A stretch of 41,837 nt of DNA from Bacillus sp. MRMR6 (GCF_001940785.1 NZ_MSLS01000029.1:20126-61962), one strand, 5' to 3'; positions 12,742 to 23,185 are shown, counted from the stretch's first letter. Numbers and translations: made by a program. Notes: generated by a model not told the origin, from the sequence alone.

Positions 12742-15700
12742 TTAGTCAATTGCCATTGTTTCTTCAGAAGTTGTATCTCTTAAAACAGGCTCCGCTTTAC
12801 GGTATCGTTGCATTCCTGTTCCAGCCGGTACAAGTTTACCGATGATAACATTCTCTTTCAAGCCGAGTAATTCGTCGCGCTTGCCTTTGATTGCCGCATC
12901 TGTAAGAACTCTTGTTGTTTCCTGGAAGGATGCCGCAGATAAGAACGAATCAGTTTCAAGTGAAGCTTTGGTAATACCAAGTAGAACTGGACGCCCTGTA
13001 GCTGGTAATTTCCCGCTTAAAAGTGCTTTCTCGTTTGCATCAGTAAACTGATGGATATCTAGTAATGTACCAGGGAGAACGTTTGTTTCACCTGCATCTA
13101 TTACGCGAACCTTACGCAGCATTTGTCGTACCATTACCTCAACGTGCTTATCACCGATTTCAACCCCTTGCATACGGTAAACCTTTTGAACCTCACGAAG
13201 CAAGTATTCTTGAACAGCGTTCACATCTTTTACTTTAATTAACTCTTTAGGGTCAATTGAACCTTCAGTAAGTTCTTGACCAACTGCTATCGTTTGATTT
13301 ATTGCTACTTTTACTCGAGCAGTATACGGAGCATTGTAGGTACGTGATTCAACCTCACCTTGAACAACAATTTCATGCTGTCGGTCTCGGCCTTCATTAA
13401 TGCCCACAACAATACCATCTATTTCAGAAATTACCGCTTGACCCTTAGGGTTACGTGCTTCAAAAATTTCTTGGATACGCGGTAGACCTTGGGTAATATC
13501 GTCTCCTGCAACCCCACCTGTATGGAATGTACGCATCGTTAACTGTGTACCTGGCTCACCGATAGATTGTGCAGCAATAATACCAACTGCTTCACCAACT
13601 TCTACCTCTTGACCGGTAGCTAAGTTACGGCCGTAACATTTCTTACAAACACCATGTCGTGTGTTACAGGTAAATGCTGAACGGATTTTAACCTCTTCGA
13701 CACCTGCTCCAACGATTGTTTCGGCAAGATTCTCTGTAATTAAGCCATTTACAGGTACAAGAACTTCACCAGTTTCTGGATGTTTAATTGCATTACGCGC
13801 ATAGCGTCCAATTAAACGTTCCTCTAAAGACTCAATAACTTCTGTACCATCTTTCAGCGCCCCGATAAGTAAACCGCGGTCAGTTCCACAATCATCATCA
13901 CGGACAATAACATCCTGAGCAACGTCAACTAAACGTCGAGTTAAGTAACCTGAGTCTGCCGTCTTCAATGCTGTATCCGCAAGACCTTTACGCGCACCGT
14001 GAGTAGAAATAAAGTACTCTAATACGGTTAGACCTTCACGGAAACTTGATTTGATTGGTAACTCAATGATACGACCTGCTGGGTTGGCCATTAAACCACG
14101 CATACCAGCTAGCTGCGTAAAGTTTGAGGCGTTACCACGGGCACCGGAGTCACTCATCATGAAGATCGGGTTTGTTTTATCTAAGGATTTCATCAATTTT
14201 CCTTGAATTACATCCTTAGCCTGGCTCCAAATCGCAATAACACGGTCATAGCGTTCGTCTTCGGTGATTAAACCACGACGGAACTGCTTAAGCACGTTAT
14301 CAACTTTACTTTGAGCTTCTTTAAGGATTTCCTGCTTTTCACCTAATACTACGATATCGGATACACCGACCGTAATACCAGCTTTAGTAGAAAATTTAAA
14401 TCCTAAGTCTTTCATACGGTCTAGCATTTTAGACGTTTCAGTAATCTTAAATCGCTTAAATACTTCAGCAATGATGTTTCCTAGGATTTTCTTCTTAAAT
14501 GGATCGATTATCGGCATCTCTTTAATTCTAGCTACAACATCCTCGCCTTTTTCTACGAAGTACTTGCTAGGAGTTTCTACTTCTAGATTGTGTCTTGTAG
14601 GCTCATTGATGTATGGGAAAGACTTCGGAAGAATTTCGTTAAAAATAAGTTTACCAACTGTTGTCATTAGCAACATATTGTTTTGTTCTTCCGTTAATGT
14701 TTCATTTCCTAATGAACCTGCATGTACAGCAACTCGAGTGTGCAGATGAGCATAGCCGTTTTGGTAAGCAATTAATGCCTCATTTGTATCTTTAAAAATC
14801 ATTCCCTCACCGACAGAGCCTTCTCTTTCAAGCGTTAAGTAATAGTTACCAAGTACCATATCCTGTGATGGTGTAACTACTGGCTTTCCGTCTTTAGGGT
14901 TCAAAATGTTTTGAGCTGCAAGCATTAATAGTCTTGCTTCTGCTTGCGCTTCTGATGATAGTGGTACGTGAACAGCCATTTGGTCTCCATCAAAGTCAGC
15001 GTTGTATGCAGTACATACAAGTGGATGCAGATGGATTGCTCTGCCCTCTACAAGAGTTGGCTCAAATGCCTGGATACCTAGTCTATGAAGTGTTGGTGCA
15101 CGGTTTAATAGAACCGGATGCTCACGAATAACATCTTCAAGTACATCCCAAACTTCTGGCGATACTCTTTCGATCTTGCGTTTAGCAGATTTAATATTAT
15201 GTGCTAATCCTTTTTCTACCAATTCCTTCATAACAAACGGTTTGAAAAGCTCTAGAGCCATTTCTTTCGGAAGACCACATTGGTACATTTTCAGGTTTGG
15301 TCCAACAACGATTACAGAACGGCCTGAATAGTCAACACGTTTGCCAAGTAAGTTTTGACGGAAACGTCCTTGCTTTCCTTTTAACATATGAGAAAGTGAC
15401 TTTAATGGACGATTACCCGGCCCTGTTACCGGACGGCCGCGTCTGCCATTATCAATCAATGCATCAACAGCCTCTTGCAACATACGTTTTTCGTTCTGAA
15501 CGATAATGCTCGGAGCACCTAGATCTAATAAACGTTTCAAACGATTATTACGGTTGATCACTCGGCGATATAAATCGTTCAAGTCAGAAGTAGCAAATCT
15601 TCCTCCATCTAATTGAACCATTGGACGAAGTTCAGGCGGGATGACAGGAAGAACATCAAGAATCATCCAAGAAGGCTCATTTCCGGAACCCCTGAAGGCT

Positions 15701-16341
15701 TCTAAAACTTCAAGGCGCTTAATTGCACGTGTACGTCTTTGACCTTGTGCAGTTTTTAATTCTTCCTTTAAGCCTTCAACCTCTTTGTTTAAGTCGATAT
15801 CAGAAAGAAGCTTTTTGATAGCTTCTGCACCCATGCCAGCTTGGAATTTGTTTCCGTACTTTTCACGATAGGCACGATATTCTTTTTCAGATAGAAGTTG
15901 TTTTCTATCTAAAGCTGTATCACCAGACTCTGTCACTACATATGACGCAAAATAGATAATTTCTTCTAATGCCCGAGGAGACATGTCCAAAACTAAGCCC
16001 ATTCTGCTTGGAATCCCTTTAAAAAACCAAATATGTGAGACAGGAGCAGCAAGCTCAATATGTCCCATACGTTCACGACGAACCTTTGCACGGGTTACTT
16101 CAACACCACAACGGTCACAAACAACCCCTTTATAACGGACACGTTTGTACTTTCCGCAATGACACTCCCAATCCTTTGTAGGACCAAAAATTCTTTCACA
16201 GAATAAACCGTCTTTTTCAGGCTTCAATGTTCGATAGTTAATGGTTTCTGGTTTCTTTACTTCTCCGAAAGACCAAGAACGAATCTTATCCGGTGAAGCA
16301 AGACCAATTTTCATATACTCAAAATTATTAACATCCAGCAA
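12742..16341 (-). CDS. rpoC: RNA polymerase subunit beta'
   Basis: 1199 residues, the normal firmicute length. It carries the zinc-binding cysteines C60, C62, C75 and C78, the catalytic magnesium loop NADFDGDQ near residue 450 with three aspartates, and the second zinc site around [13 protein letters not shown] in the C-terminal third. The start codon is TTG (16339-16341), giving [16 protein letters not shown] lies eight bases before it and no ATG fits better. It follows rpoB by 76 bases. The spacer after the gene holds two hairpins and then the str promoter. Confidence 0.99.
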   Translation of the reverse strand: MLDVNNFEYMKIGLASPDKIRSWSFGEVKKPETINYRTLKPEKDGLFCERIFGPTKDWECHCGKYKRVRYKGVVCDRCGVEVTRAKVRRERMGHIELAAPVSHIWFFKGIPSRMGLVLDMSPRALEEIIYFASYVVTESGDTALDRKQLLSEKEYRAYREKYGNKFQAGMGAEAIKKLLSDIDLNKEVEGLKEELKTAQGQRRTRAIKRLEVLEAFRGSGNEPSWMILDVLPVIPPELRPMVQLDGGRFATSDLNDLYRRVINRNNRLKRLLDLGAPSIIVQNEKRMLQEAVDALIDNGRRGRPVTGPGNRPLKSLSHMLKGKQGRFRQNLLGKRVDYSGRSVIVVGPNLKMYQCGLPKEMALELFKPFVMKELVEKGLAHNIKSAKRKIERVSPEVWDVLEDVIREHPVLLNRAPTLHRLGIQAFEPTLVEGRAIHLHPLVCTAYNADFDGDQMAVHVPLSSEAQAEARLLMLAAQNILNPKDGKPVVTPSQDMVLGNYYLTLEREGSVGEGMIFKDTNEALIAYQNGYAHLHTRVAVHAGSLGNETLTEEQNNMLLMTTVGKLIFNEILPKSFPYINEPTRHNLEVETPSKYFVEKGEDVVARIKEMPIIDPFKKKILGNIIAEVFKRFKITETSKMLDRMKDLGFKFSTKAGITVGVSDIVVLGEKQEILKEAQSKVDNVLKQFRRGLITEDERYDRVIAIWSQAKDVIQGKLMKSLDKTNPIFMMSDSGARGNASNFTQLAGMRGLMANPAGRIIELPIKSSFREGLTVLEYFISTHGARKGLADTALKTADSGYLTRRLVDVAQDVIVRDDDCGTDRGLLIGALKDGTEVIESLEERLIGRYARNAIKHPETGEVLVPVNGLITENLAETIVGAGVEEVKIRSAFTCNTRHGVCKKCYGRNLATGQEVEVGEAVGIIAAQSIGEPGTQLTMRTFHTGGVAGDDITQGLPRIQEIFEARNPKGQAVISEIDGIVVGINEGRDRQHEIVVQGEVESRTYNAPYTARVKVAINQTIAVGQELTEGSIDPKELIKVKDVNAVQEYLLREVQKVYRMQGVEIGDKHVEVMVRQMLRKVRVIDAGETNVLPGTLLDIHQFTDANEKALLSGKLPATGRPVLLGITKASLETDSFLSAASFQETTRVLTDAAIKGKRDELLGLKENVIIGKLVPAGTGMQRYRKAEPVLRDTTSEETMAID

Positions 16342-16417
16342 GGGGCCTACCTCCCTTTTTTGCTATGAAAAGAGCGGAACAAGCCATGCTTGTTCCTGAC
16401 TCTTTTTCCTATTTGTT

Positions 16418-19400
16418 TTACTCTTTTGAACCGACTTTTTCAGATTCAAAATTTTGCTCCGGAACAATGTTTAAGGTGTCGACCTGCTGCAGGTCTTCAT
16501 CATCTTCCGTATCACGCATTTCTATTTCTTTTTCATCGCCAGAGAGGATTTTCACATCCATACCTAGACTTTGAAGCTCTTTTATTAGAACTTTAAATGA
16601 TTCAGGAACGCCTGGTTCCGGAACATTTTCACCTTTTACAATCGCTTCATATGTCTTCACACGACCAACAACGTCGTCGGACTTAACTGTCAGGATTTCT
16701 TGAAGTGTATATGCTGCACCGTATGCTTCAAGAGCCCAAACTTCCATCTCACCAAAACGCTGTCCGCCAAATTGAGCTTTACCTCCAAGCGGCTGCTGGG
16801 TTACGAGTGAGTATGGACCAGTAGAACGAGCATGGAGTTTATCATCAACCATGTGTGCCAATTTAATCATATACATGACACCAACAGATACACGGTTATC
16901 AAATGCTTCACCGGAACGGCCATCATAAAGAACAGTTTTAGCATCGCGTGCCATTCCAGCTTCTTCAATCGTACCCCAAACATCTTCTTCTCGTGCACCA
17001 TCAAATACTGGTGAAGCAACATGGATACCCAGTGCTCTAGCAGCCATTCCAAGATGCAATTCCAGCACCTGTCCGATGTTCATACGAGAAGGAACCCCTA
17101 ATGGGTTTAACATGATATCGACTGGCGTACCATCTGGTAAATATGGCATGTCTTCCTCCGGTAAAATACGAGAAATAACACCCTTGTTACCGTGACGGCC
17201 TGCCATCTTATCGCCCTCATGAATCTTACGTTTCTGAACAATATAAACGCGCACTAGTTGATTAACACCTGGTGGCAGTTCATCTCCATCTTCACGGTTA
17301 AAGACTTTGACATCGAGAACAATACCGCCGCCGCCATGTGGAACTCTTAGTGATGTATCCCGTACTTCCCTAGCTTTTTCACCGAAGATTGCATGTAGTA
17401 ACCTTTCTTCAGCTGTTAGTTCCGTTACCCCCTTAGGTGTTACTTTACCAACTAGCAAGTCACCATCTTTCACTTCAGCGCCAGTGCGGATAATACCACG
17501 TTCATCCAAATTACGAAGCGCATCTTCTCCAACGTTTGGAATATCACGTGTAATTTCTTCTGGTCCAAGCTTTGTATCACGAGATTCTGACTCATATTCT
17601 TCGATATGAATAGAGGTATAAACATCATCTTTAACAAGACGCTCGCTCATAATAATCGCATCTTCATAGTTGTAACCATCCCAGTTAATGAAAGCAACTA
17701 ATACGTTACGACCTAGAGCTAATTCACCTAATTCCATAGAAGGACCATCGGCAAGAATTTCACCAGTTGTTACATGGTCACCAACAGCAACGATTGGCCG
17801 CTGGTTATAACATGTACCTTGGTTAGAACGAACAAATTTTAACATTCTATATTTATCAAGATCACCTTTAACTACTTGGCCATCGACATCTTTAAGTCGT
17901 CGTACCCAAACCTCACGTGCTTCAACATGTTCAACAATACCATCGTGCTTACAGATTACTGCAGCACCAGAGTCTTTGCCGGATACATATTCCATACCCG
18001 TCCCAACCCTTGGAGCTTCCGGTTGTAATAGAGGTACTGCTTGACGCTGCATGTTCGCACCCATTAAGGCACGGTTAGAGTCATCATTCTCTAGGAACGG
18101 AATACATGCTGTCGCAGCTGATACAACCTGTTTTGGTGATACGTCCATGTAGTCTATGCGGTCGCGATTAACCACCGTGTTTTCACCACGGAAACGAGCA
18201 ACTACGTCATCATCCAAGAAAGAACCGTCATCGCCAAGGCGGGAGTTCGCCTGTGCCACTACGTAGTTATCTTCTTCATCTGCTGTTAAGTAATCGATTC
18301 GGCTTGTGACTTTCCCAGTTTCAGGGTCAACCCGACGGTATGGTGTCTCAATAAAACCAAAACGGTTCACCTTAGCAAACGATGATAATGAGTTGATTAG
18401 ACCAATATTCGGACCTTCAGGAGTTTCAATCGGACACATACGTCCGTAATGGGAATAGTGAACGTCACGCACTTCGAAACCAGCACGTTCCCGAGTTAAA
18501 CCACCAGGTCCTAATGCTGATAGACGGCGCTTGTGAGTTAATTCAGCAAGCGGGTTGGTTTGATCCATAAACTGTGATAACTGCGAGCTTCCAAAGAACT
18601 CTTTAATTGAGGCTATAACAGGACGAATATTAATTAATTGCTGTGGTGTTATCGTTGCTGTATCTTGAATGGACATTCTTTCACGTACAACACGTTCCAT
18701 TCTTGATAAACCAATACGGAATTGATTTTGCAGCAATTCACCTACAGAACGCAGACGTCTATTACCTAAATGATCGATATCATCTGTATCACCAACACCA
18801 TGCAATAGGTTGAAGAAATAGCTGATAGATGAAATAATATCCGCTGGAGTAATATTCTTAATAGGTTCAGCCACATATGCATTCCCAAGTACATTAATTA
18901 CTTTTTCCCCATCATCATTTGGAGCATAAATTTTGATTCCTTGAAGAGTAATCTCATCCTCTACTACTCCGCCAGAAGGGTTAAAGCCCTTAAAGTTAAT
19001 ATCCTTTTCCAATGCCGGTATGATGCGGTCAAGGTTTCTGCGATCAAGGAGCAATCCCTTTTCTGCAATAATTTCACCTGTTTCCGGATCTACAAGTGAT
19101 TCAGCTAAACGCTGATTAAATAAACGATTTTTAATGTGAAGCTTTTTATTAATTTTGTATCGGCCTACGTTAGCTAAATCATAACGTTTAGGGTCGAAAA
19201 ATCTTGATACCAACAAACTTTTCGCGTTATCTACTGTAGGCGGCTCACCTGGACGAAGACGTTCATAAATCTCTAGAAGCGCCTTTTCGACTCCTTCAGT
19301 GTTGTCCTTCTCCAGCGTATTGCGAATATACTCATTATCTCCAATCAATTCAATGATTTCTTGATCAGAGCCGAAGCCAAGTGCACGCAAAAGAACCGTA

Positions 19401-19975
19401 ACGGGCAGTTTCCGAGTACGATCTATTCTCACATATACGACATCCTTGGCGTCTGTTTCATACTCCAGCCAAGCGCCGCGGTTCGGAATAACAGTCGCAG
19501 AAAATCCTCTTTTTCCGTTTTTATCAAGTTTTCCACTATAATATACGCTCGGAGAACGTACCAATTGGGAAACGATAACACGTTCTGCCCCGTTAATGAC
19601 AAACGTACCTGTTTCCGTCATTAGAGGGAAGTCACCCATAAAAACATCTTGGTCTTTTACTTCGCCTGTTTCTTTGTTTACAAGACGCACTTTAACACGC
19701 AAAGGCGCAGAATATGTAACGTCCCGCTCTTTCGATTCTTCTACAGAATACTTTGGATCGCCAAGGCTGTAATCAATAAAATCTAGTGATAGGTTACCAG
19801 TAAAGTCTTCAATTGGTGAAATATCATGGAACATTTCACGCAAACCCTCATCAAGAAACCATTGATATGAAGAGGTTTGGATTTCAATTAGATTTGGTAA
19901 TTCTAAAACTTCACTGATTCGCGCGTAACTTCTACGTTGGCGGTGTCGTCCATACTGAACTAGTTGACCTGTCAA
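16418..19975 (-). CDS. rpoB: RNA polymerase subunit beta
   Basis: 1185 residues, slightly shorter than the B. subtilis protein at the acidic C-terminal tail. It forms one half of the active-site cleft. The rifampicin region ([20 protein letters not shown], then [10 protein letters not shown]) is wild type. The start is taken as TTG at 19973-19975 ([15 protein letters not shown]), six bases after AGGGGTG. An in-frame GTG at 19984 lies inside that ribosome-binding site and is less likely. A promoter and a leader with a terminator-like hairpin lie upstream. Confidence 0.98.
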   Translation of the reverse strand: MTGQLVQYGRHRQRRSYARISEVLELPNLIEIQTSSYQWFLDEGLREMFHDISPIEDFTGNLSLDFIDYSLGDPKYSVEESKERDVTYSAPLRVKVRLVNKETGEVKDQDVFMGDFPLMTETGTFVINGAERVIVSQLVRSPSVYYSGKLDKNGKRGFSATVIPNRGAWLEYETDAKDVVYVRIDRTRKLPVTVLLRALGFGSDQEIIELIGDNEYIRNTLEKDNTEGVEKALLEIYERLRPGEPPTVDNAKSLLVSRFFDPKRYDLANVGRYKINKKLHIKNRLFNQRLAESLVDPETGEIIAEKGLLLDRRNLDRIIPALEKDINFKGFNPSGGVVEDEITLQGIKIYAPNDDGEKVINVLGNAYVAEPIKNITPADIISSISYFFNLLHGVGDTDDIDHLGNRRLRSVGELLQNQFRIGLSRMERVVRERMSIQDTATITPQQLINIRPVIASIKEFFGSSQLSQFMDQTNPLAELTHKRRLSALGPGGLTRERAGFEVRDVHYSHYGRMCPIETPEGPNIGLINSLSSFAKVNRFGFIETPYRRVDPETGKVTSRIDYLTADEEDNYVVAQANSRLGDDGSFLDDDVVARFRGENTVVNRDRIDYMDVSPKQVVSAATACIPFLENDDSNRALMGANMQRQAVPLLQPEAPRVGTGMEYVSGKDSGAAVICKHDGIVEHVEAREVWVRRLKDVDGQVVKGDLDKYRMLKFVRSNQGTCYNQRPIVAVGDHVTTGEILADGPSMELGELALGRNVLVAFINWDGYNYEDAIIMSERLVKDDVYTSIHIEEYESESRDTKLGPEEITRDIPNVGEDALRNLDERGIIRTGAEVKDGDLLVGKVTPKGVTELTAEERLLHAIFGEKAREVRDTSLRVPHGGGGIVLDVKVFNREDGDELPPGVNQLVRVYIVQKRKIHEGDKMAGRHGNKGVISRILPEEDMPYLPDGTPVDIMLNPLGVPSRMNIGQVLELHLGMAARALGIHVASPVFDGAREEDVWGTIEEAGMARDAKTVLYDGRSGEAFDNRVSVGVMYMIKLAHMVDDKLHARSTGPYSLVTQQPLGGKAQFGGQRFGEMEVWALEAYGAAYTLQEILTVKSDDVVGRVKTYEAIVKGENVPEPGVPESFKVLIKELQSLGMDVKILSGDEKEIEMRDTEDDEDLQQVDTLNIVPEQNFESEKVGSKE

Positions 19976-20054
19976 CTGATTCACCCCTCAAATCAAGCGT
20001 TATATTAAAAATGTATTAACGTCTTCAGTAAGGAAAATAGATCCTTCCATCAGA

Positions 20055-20086
20055 CAAAAAGAAAAAGGGTTTTTTAACTCAAAACC
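20055..20086 (-). terminator. Terminator-like hairpin in the rpoB leader (possible attenuator)
   Basis: On the minus strand GGTTTT pairs with AAAACC around a seven-base loop and is followed by CTTTTTCTTTTTG. The stem is short and AT-rich but the U-tract is good. It lies between the promoter and the rpoB start, so it may reduce read-through into rpoBC. Confidence 0.45.
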
Positions 20087-20201
20087 ACATTTTCACATTT
20101 TAACTATTATTTTGTCATCATTTCCGTCTCAGTCCTATTTTATACCAGAAATAAAAGTATTTTTAGGAATAATTCGGTAAATATTATGATGGCATTTTAT
20201 A

Positions 20202-20230
20202 ATGCTACCATAGTGACATTTACGAGTCAA
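20202..20230 (-). promoter_or_regulatory. Promoter of rpoBC
   Basis: TTGACT (-35), 17-base spacer, TAGCAT (-10) on the minus strand, with start near 20195. The -35 matches 5 of 6 and the -10 matches 4 of 6. Confidence 0.6.
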
Positions 20231-20251
20231 CTATTATGGCTAGGAAGAATA

Positions 20252-20272
20252 AATAAACTATACAAGTTTATT
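20252..20272 (-). other. AT-rich hairpin after rsmC
   Basis: AATAAACT and AGTTTATT form an eight-base-pair stem with a five-base loop, followed by TATTCTTCC. It might weakly terminate rsmC transcription before the rpoB promoter. Confidence 0.35.
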
Positions 20273-20336
20273 TCTCTTCTACGCATAAGGGCAACTACTC
20301 CTCAGTCTTCGCCTAACGGCTCGCCAATCGGAGAGT

Positions 20337-20936
20337 TTACTTTATAGCTTTTATAACAAAATACCCTTTTGACTTATCAATAGTTTCTACTGTGGTAAAT
20401 AAATCTTTTAGTTTTTCAATTGCAGACGGTGCACCTTGTTTCTTTTGTATTACTACCCACATTTCTCCTTTAGGAACTAAATGTTCAAAACCTTGTTCAA
20501 GGATATCATGTACGATCTGTTTTCCTGCTCTGATTGGAGGATTTGTTAAAATAGCTGCAAACCCATGTTCCGATACATTTAACAGCCGGTCACTCTCATA
20601 AATCATCACGTTTGTAACCTGGTTTTTTTCAGCATTTTCTTTCGCTAGTTCAATTGCCCGGTTATTAATATCAACCATATGAACTGTACAATTAGGATAC
20701 CCTTTTGCAACCGAAAGTCCGATTGGCCCATACCCACAGCCTACATCCAGTACATTACCCTCTACCTCCGGCAAATTAAAAGCTTCTATTAATAATCTAG
20801 AGCCGAAATCTACTTCTTTCTTTGAAAACACACCATTATCTGTTTTAAAGCGGAAGAGATTATTTCTTAGGGTAAATTCCCAGTACTTAGGGTCACTTTC
20901 TACCTTTTGGGTACGTGAATAATAGTGTTCAGACAT
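20337..20936 (-). CDS. RsmC-type class I rRNA methyltransferase (YbxB)
   Basis: 199 residues. The SAM-binding motif VLDVGCGYGPIG (about residues 57-68) and the catalytic NPPIR motif (about 130-134) place it with RsmC-like 16S rRNA guanine-N2 methyltransferases (G1207 in E. coli). The B. subtilis homologue in the same place is YbxB. The start at 20936 (MSEHYYSRTQKVE) follows GGAGGTGA; a TTG at 20951 lies partly in the ribosome-binding site and is rejected. It sits between the rplL terminator and the rpoB promoter. Target specificity is inferred from the family. Confidence 0.9.
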   Translation of the reverse strand: MSEHYYSRTQKVESDPKYWEFTLRNNLFRFKTDNGVFSKKEVDFGSRLLIEAFNLPEVEGNVLDVGCGYGPIGLSVAKGYPNCTVHMVDINNRAIELAKENAEKNQVTNVMIYESDRLLNVSEHGFAAILTNPPIRAGKQIVHDILEQGFEHLVPKGEMWVVIQKKQGAPSAIEKLKDLFTTVETIDKSKGYFVIKAIK

Positions 20937-21062
20937 TAGACTCACCTCCAATAGAAAAGTGTTAGGGGTTTACTGCACGCATTAAACCTTAAAATAAATA
21001 AAGTAAAAAACGAAATCCACATTTTATAGAAGATAAACGGGGAAAGAATAATGATTTAAGCC

Positions 21063-21094
21063 AAAAAAAGCTCGCTTATATAGCGAGCTTTTTT
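21063..21094 (-). terminator. Intrinsic terminator of the rplJL operon
   Basis: A perfect stem (GCTCGCT/AGCGAGC, extended by A-T pairs) with a short loop and a run of seven Ts on the minus strand. It is symmetric and could terminate in both directions. It lies about 45 bases after the rplL stop, beyond a short repeat element. Confidence 0.93.
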
Positions 21095-21097
21095 ATT

Positions 21098-21132
21098 TGT
21101 CCAGCTTCAGCGCCTAAGGGCTTCCGCTTTTC
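21098..21132. repeat. Shortened copy of the dispersed intergenic repeat
   Basis: Reads TGTCCAGCTTCAGCGCC at one end and CTTCCGCTTTTC at the other, on the plus strand. These match the two ends of the 119-base copy at 21553-21671, with the middle missing. It lies between the rplL stop and the terminator. Confidence 0.75.
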
Positions 21133-21139
21133 ATGGTTA

Positions 21140-21499
21140 TTACTTAACTTCAACGTTTGCTCCAACTTCAGCAAGCTTAGCTTTAACTTCTTCAGCTTCT
21201 TCTTTAGAAACGCCTTCTTTAACAGCTTTTGGTGTGTTGTCAACAAGGTCTTTTGCTTCTTTAAGACCTAAACCAGTGATTTCACGTACTGCTTTGATAA
21301 CTTTAATCTTTTGATCGCCAGCGCTAGCTAGGATTACATCAAATTCAGTTTGTTCTTCAACAGCTGCAACAGCTGCTCCGCCCATTGCTACTGGAGCAGC
21401 AGCAGTTACGCCAAACTCTTCTTCAATTGCTTTTACTAGATCGTTTAATTCTAAAACAGTCATAGATTTAACTGCTTCAATGATTTGTTCTTTAGTCAT
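21140..21499 (-). CDS. rplL: 50S ribosomal protein L7/L12
   Basis: 119 residues. L7/L12 forms the multimeric stalk that recruits translation GTPases. The N-terminal dimerisation helix ([21 protein letters not shown]) is followed by an alanine-rich hinge around residues 33-46 and the globular C-terminal domain with [20 protein letters not shown]. It has its own strong ribosome-binding site (AAGGAGGA). The distance from rplJ is 172 bases, enlarged by a repeat element. Both sides of the gene carry copies of that repeat. Confidence 0.98.
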   Translation of the reverse strand: MTKEQIIEAVKSMTVLELNDLVKAIEEEFGVTAAAPVAMGGAAVAAVEEQTEFDVILASAGDQKIKVIKAVREITGLGLKEAKDLVDNTPKAVKEGVSKEEAEEVKAKLAEVGANVEVK

Positions 21500-21552
21500 T
21501 TTAATTTTCCTCCTTAGTTTTCATTCCATTATATTTTGTTTACAAGTACGAT

Positions 21553-21671
21553 TGTCTAGCTGCAGCGCCTAGGAGCTCGGGTCATAAGCCAATCCAATAA
21601 GAAGGCTAAAAGACAGCCTCTAGCCGGCTCGTCTTATGCCGGTCGCCCCTGGGCAAGGCGCTTCCGCTTTT
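21553..21671. repeat. Structured dispersed repeat between rplJ and rplL
   Basis: A 119-base GC-rich element with nested inverted repeats: AGCGCC (21564-21569) with GGCGCT (21657-21662), CATAAG (21583-21588) with CTTATG (21633-21638), and AGGCT (21603-21607) with AGCCT (21615-21619). Its ends read TGTCTAGCTGCAGCGCC and GGCGCTTCCGCTTTT. It resembles an intergenic repeat common in many Bacillus-like genomes as I remember them; exact family naming needs a search. It ends immediately before the rplJ stop codon position and is transcribed with the operon. Confidence 0.85.
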
Positions 21672-22172
21672 CTATGCGCCTTGTTCTTCTTTTTGTTCTG
21701 CAACAGCTTTTGTAACAAGAGCAAGATTGCGGATTGGAGCTTGTAGTACGCTGAGTAGCATAGACAGCAAGCCTTCGCGTGAAGGTAGTTCAGCAAGCGC
21801 TTTAACCTCTTCAACTGTTGCAACATTGCCTTCGATCACACCAGCTTTAATTTCTAGTGCATCATGCTTTTTCGCAAAGTCGTTAAGAATTTTTGCAGGT
21901 GCTACTACATCTTCGTTACTGAACGCGATTGCGTTCGGACCAGTTAATGCAACATTTAATGCTGAAAGCTCAGCTGCATCAGCCGCACGACGAGTCATAG
22001 AGTTTTTGTAAACCTTAAATTCGATACCAGCTTCACGAAGTTGCTTACGAAGTTCAGTTAATTCTGCAACAGTTAGCCCACGGTAGTCAACTACGATTGT
22101 TGAAACACTAGCTTTTAATTTAGCCGTGATTTCATCAACGATTTGAACTTTTTGTTCGATTACACTGCTCAT
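21672..22172 (-). CDS. rplJ: 50S ribosomal protein L10
   Basis: 166 residues. L10 (P0) forms the stalk base and binds 23S rRNA at the GTPase centre through its N-terminal domain; its C-terminal helix holds the L7/L12 dimers. The start at 22172 ([19 protein letters not shown]) follows AGGAGGTG. The open frame continues upstream for 58 codons through the L10 leader, but that part is regulatory RNA and not protein. The end of the gene directly touches a dispersed repeat, so rplL is separated from it by 172 bases. Confidence 0.97.
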   Translation of the reverse strand: MSSVIEQKVQIVDEITAKLKASVSTIVVDYRGLTVAELTELRKQLREAGIEFKVYKNSMTRRAADAAELSALNVALTGPNAIAFSNEDVVAPAKILNDFAKKHDALEIKAGVIEGNVATVEEVKALAELPSREGLLSMLLSVLQAPIRNLALVTKAVAEQKEEQGA

Positions 22173-22202
22173 CTTTACACCTCCTGTAGATTTTCTACAT
22201 TT

Positions 22203-22345
22203 ATACCAGGTTAGGTTAGGCAAATAAAAGCCTCCATATCGAGCTAGACATGGAGGCTGAATATAACAACTGAATGGTTCAGCTATTTTTATCGCATTAC
22301 CTCGGCAGGGAATTAAGCATATACGCACCTGCTGTCTTAAGTACA
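22203..22345 (-). promoter_or_regulatory. L10 leader (autoregulatory RNA of rplJL)
   Basis: The minus-strand RNA carries the conserved firmicute L10 leader core (TTAATTCCCTGCCGAGGTAA) followed by an AT-rich helix and a terminator with CCTCCAT/ATGGAGG. In the known mechanism, excess L10-L12 complex binds the leader and favours termination. It lies between the rplJ promoter and gene. Confidence 0.88.
22222..22258 (-). terminator. Attenuator terminator of the L10 leader
   Basis: AGCCTCCAT pairs with ATGGAGGCT (nine base pairs, 12-base loop), followed by TTTATTTG on the minus strand. It lies about 50 bases before the rplJ start and is the termination arm of the L10 leader. Confidence 0.85.
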
Positions 22346-22374
22346 AATGTTTATTAAATTAAACAACAAAATAC

Positions 22375-22403
22375 ATTATATTAGATGTATTTTGGAATGT
22401 CAA
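22375..22403 (-). promoter_or_regulatory. Consensus promoter of rplJL
   Basis: TTGACA, 17-base spacer, TATAAT: all 12 consensus positions match. Start expected near 22368, just upstream of the L10 leader. It begins 11 bases after the rplA stop. Confidence 0.92.
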
Positions 22404-22413
22404 TTGGTAAAAA

Positions 22414-23112
22414 TTACTTTGCTGAAACAGATGAAGCATCAACCTTCACACCAGGACCCATTGTTGAAGCAACAGTTACGTTCTTCATGTAGGTTCCTTT
22501 TGCAGCAGCAGGTTTCGCTTTTAACATTGTTTCAAAAACAGTGTTGAAGTTTTCAACAAGCTTTTGGTTTTCGAAAGATGATTTACCGATTGGCACATGG
22601 ATGTTTCCAGCTTTATCAACACGGTATTCAACTTTACCAGCTTTGATTTCGTTTATCGCACGAGTCACATCAAAAGTTACTGTACCTGTTTTAGGGTTTG
22701 GCATTAAACCTTTAGGCCCCAATGTACGACCAAGTTTACCAACTTCACCCATCATGTCAGGAGTCGCTACGATTACATCAAAGTCAAACCAACCTTGTTG
22801 GATTTTGTTGATGTATTCTGCATCGCCAACAAAATCTGCACCAGCAGCTTCTGCTTCTTTCACTTTTTCACCCTTAGCGAATACTAATACGCGTTGAGTC
22901 TTACCAGTTCCATTAGGAAGTACTACTGCACCACGAATTTGTTGGTCAGCTTTCTTAGGATCCACTCCTAAACGGAATGCAACTTCTAGTGTCGCGTCAA
23001 ATTTAGCATAGTTTGTTTGCTTTGCAAGTTCGATTGCTTCAGCAACTGGATAAGCTTTTGTGTTATCAACAAGCTTAGCAGCTTCTAAATACTTCTTACC
23101 TTTTTTAGCCAT
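22414..23112 (-). CDS. rplA: 50S ribosomal protein L1
   Basis: 232 residues. L1 forms the mobile stalk at the E site that helps release deacylated tRNA; in other bacteria it represses its own operon by binding mRNA. The signature [22 protein letters not shown] lies near residues 155-176. It follows rplK by 104 bases, which hold a small hairpin, and is followed at once by a consensus promoter for rplJL. Confidence 0.98.
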   Translation of the reverse strand: MAKKGKKYLEAAKLVDNTKAYPVAEAIELAKQTNYAKFDATLEVAFRLGVDPKKADQQIRGAVVLPNGTGKTQRVLVFAKGEKVKEAEAAGADFVGDAEYINKIQQGWFDFDVIVATPDMMGEVGKLGRTLGPKGLMPNPKTGTVTFDVTRAINEIKAGKVEYRVDKAGNIHVPIGKSSFENQKLVENFNTVFETMLKAKPAAAKGTYMKNVTVASTMGPGVKVDASSVSAK

Positions 23113-23164
23113 TTTTATTTCCTCCTAGATTGTGGTTTTAACGGAATAACCTCCCACGAATAAA

Positions 23165-23185
23165 GGTTGCGCTAGTAACGCAACC
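23165..23185 (-). other. Small hairpin between rplK and rplA
   Basis: GGTTGCG and CGCAACC form a seven-base-pair stem with a seven-base loop, followed by TTTATTCG. The U-tract is short. It may be a weak terminator or a target for L1 or L11; neither is shown. Confidence 0.4.

Larger units (their letters stand above)
19976..20336 (-). other. Intergenic region rsmC-rpoB: promoter and long rpoB leader
   Basis: No credible gene in these 361 bases. In transcription order there is a GC-richer patch after rsmC (about 20281-20335, possibly repeat-derived), an AT hairpin (20252-20272), the rpoB promoter (20202-20230), a second weak start candidate with an extended -10 (TGGTATAAA, -10 at 20139-20144), and a terminator-like hairpin (20055-20086). 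The leader before rpoB would be about 220 bases. Confidence 0.75.

Noticed and set aside
19982..19984. GTG as the rpoB start
   Set aside because: It falls inside the ribosome-binding sequence AGGGGTG; the TTG nine bases later has proper spacing and gives the family start [11 protein letters not shown].
22173..22346. A 58-codon in-frame extension of rplJ
   Set aside because: It runs through the L10 leader RNA and its terminator, has no L10 similarity, and the ATG at 22172 has a strong ribosome-binding site.
22541..22897. A 118-codon plus-strand open frame opposite rplA
   Set aside because: An antisense shadow of a highly conserved ribosomal gene; the same holds for the other plus-strand frames in the window, such as 39796-40122 and 17307-17609.
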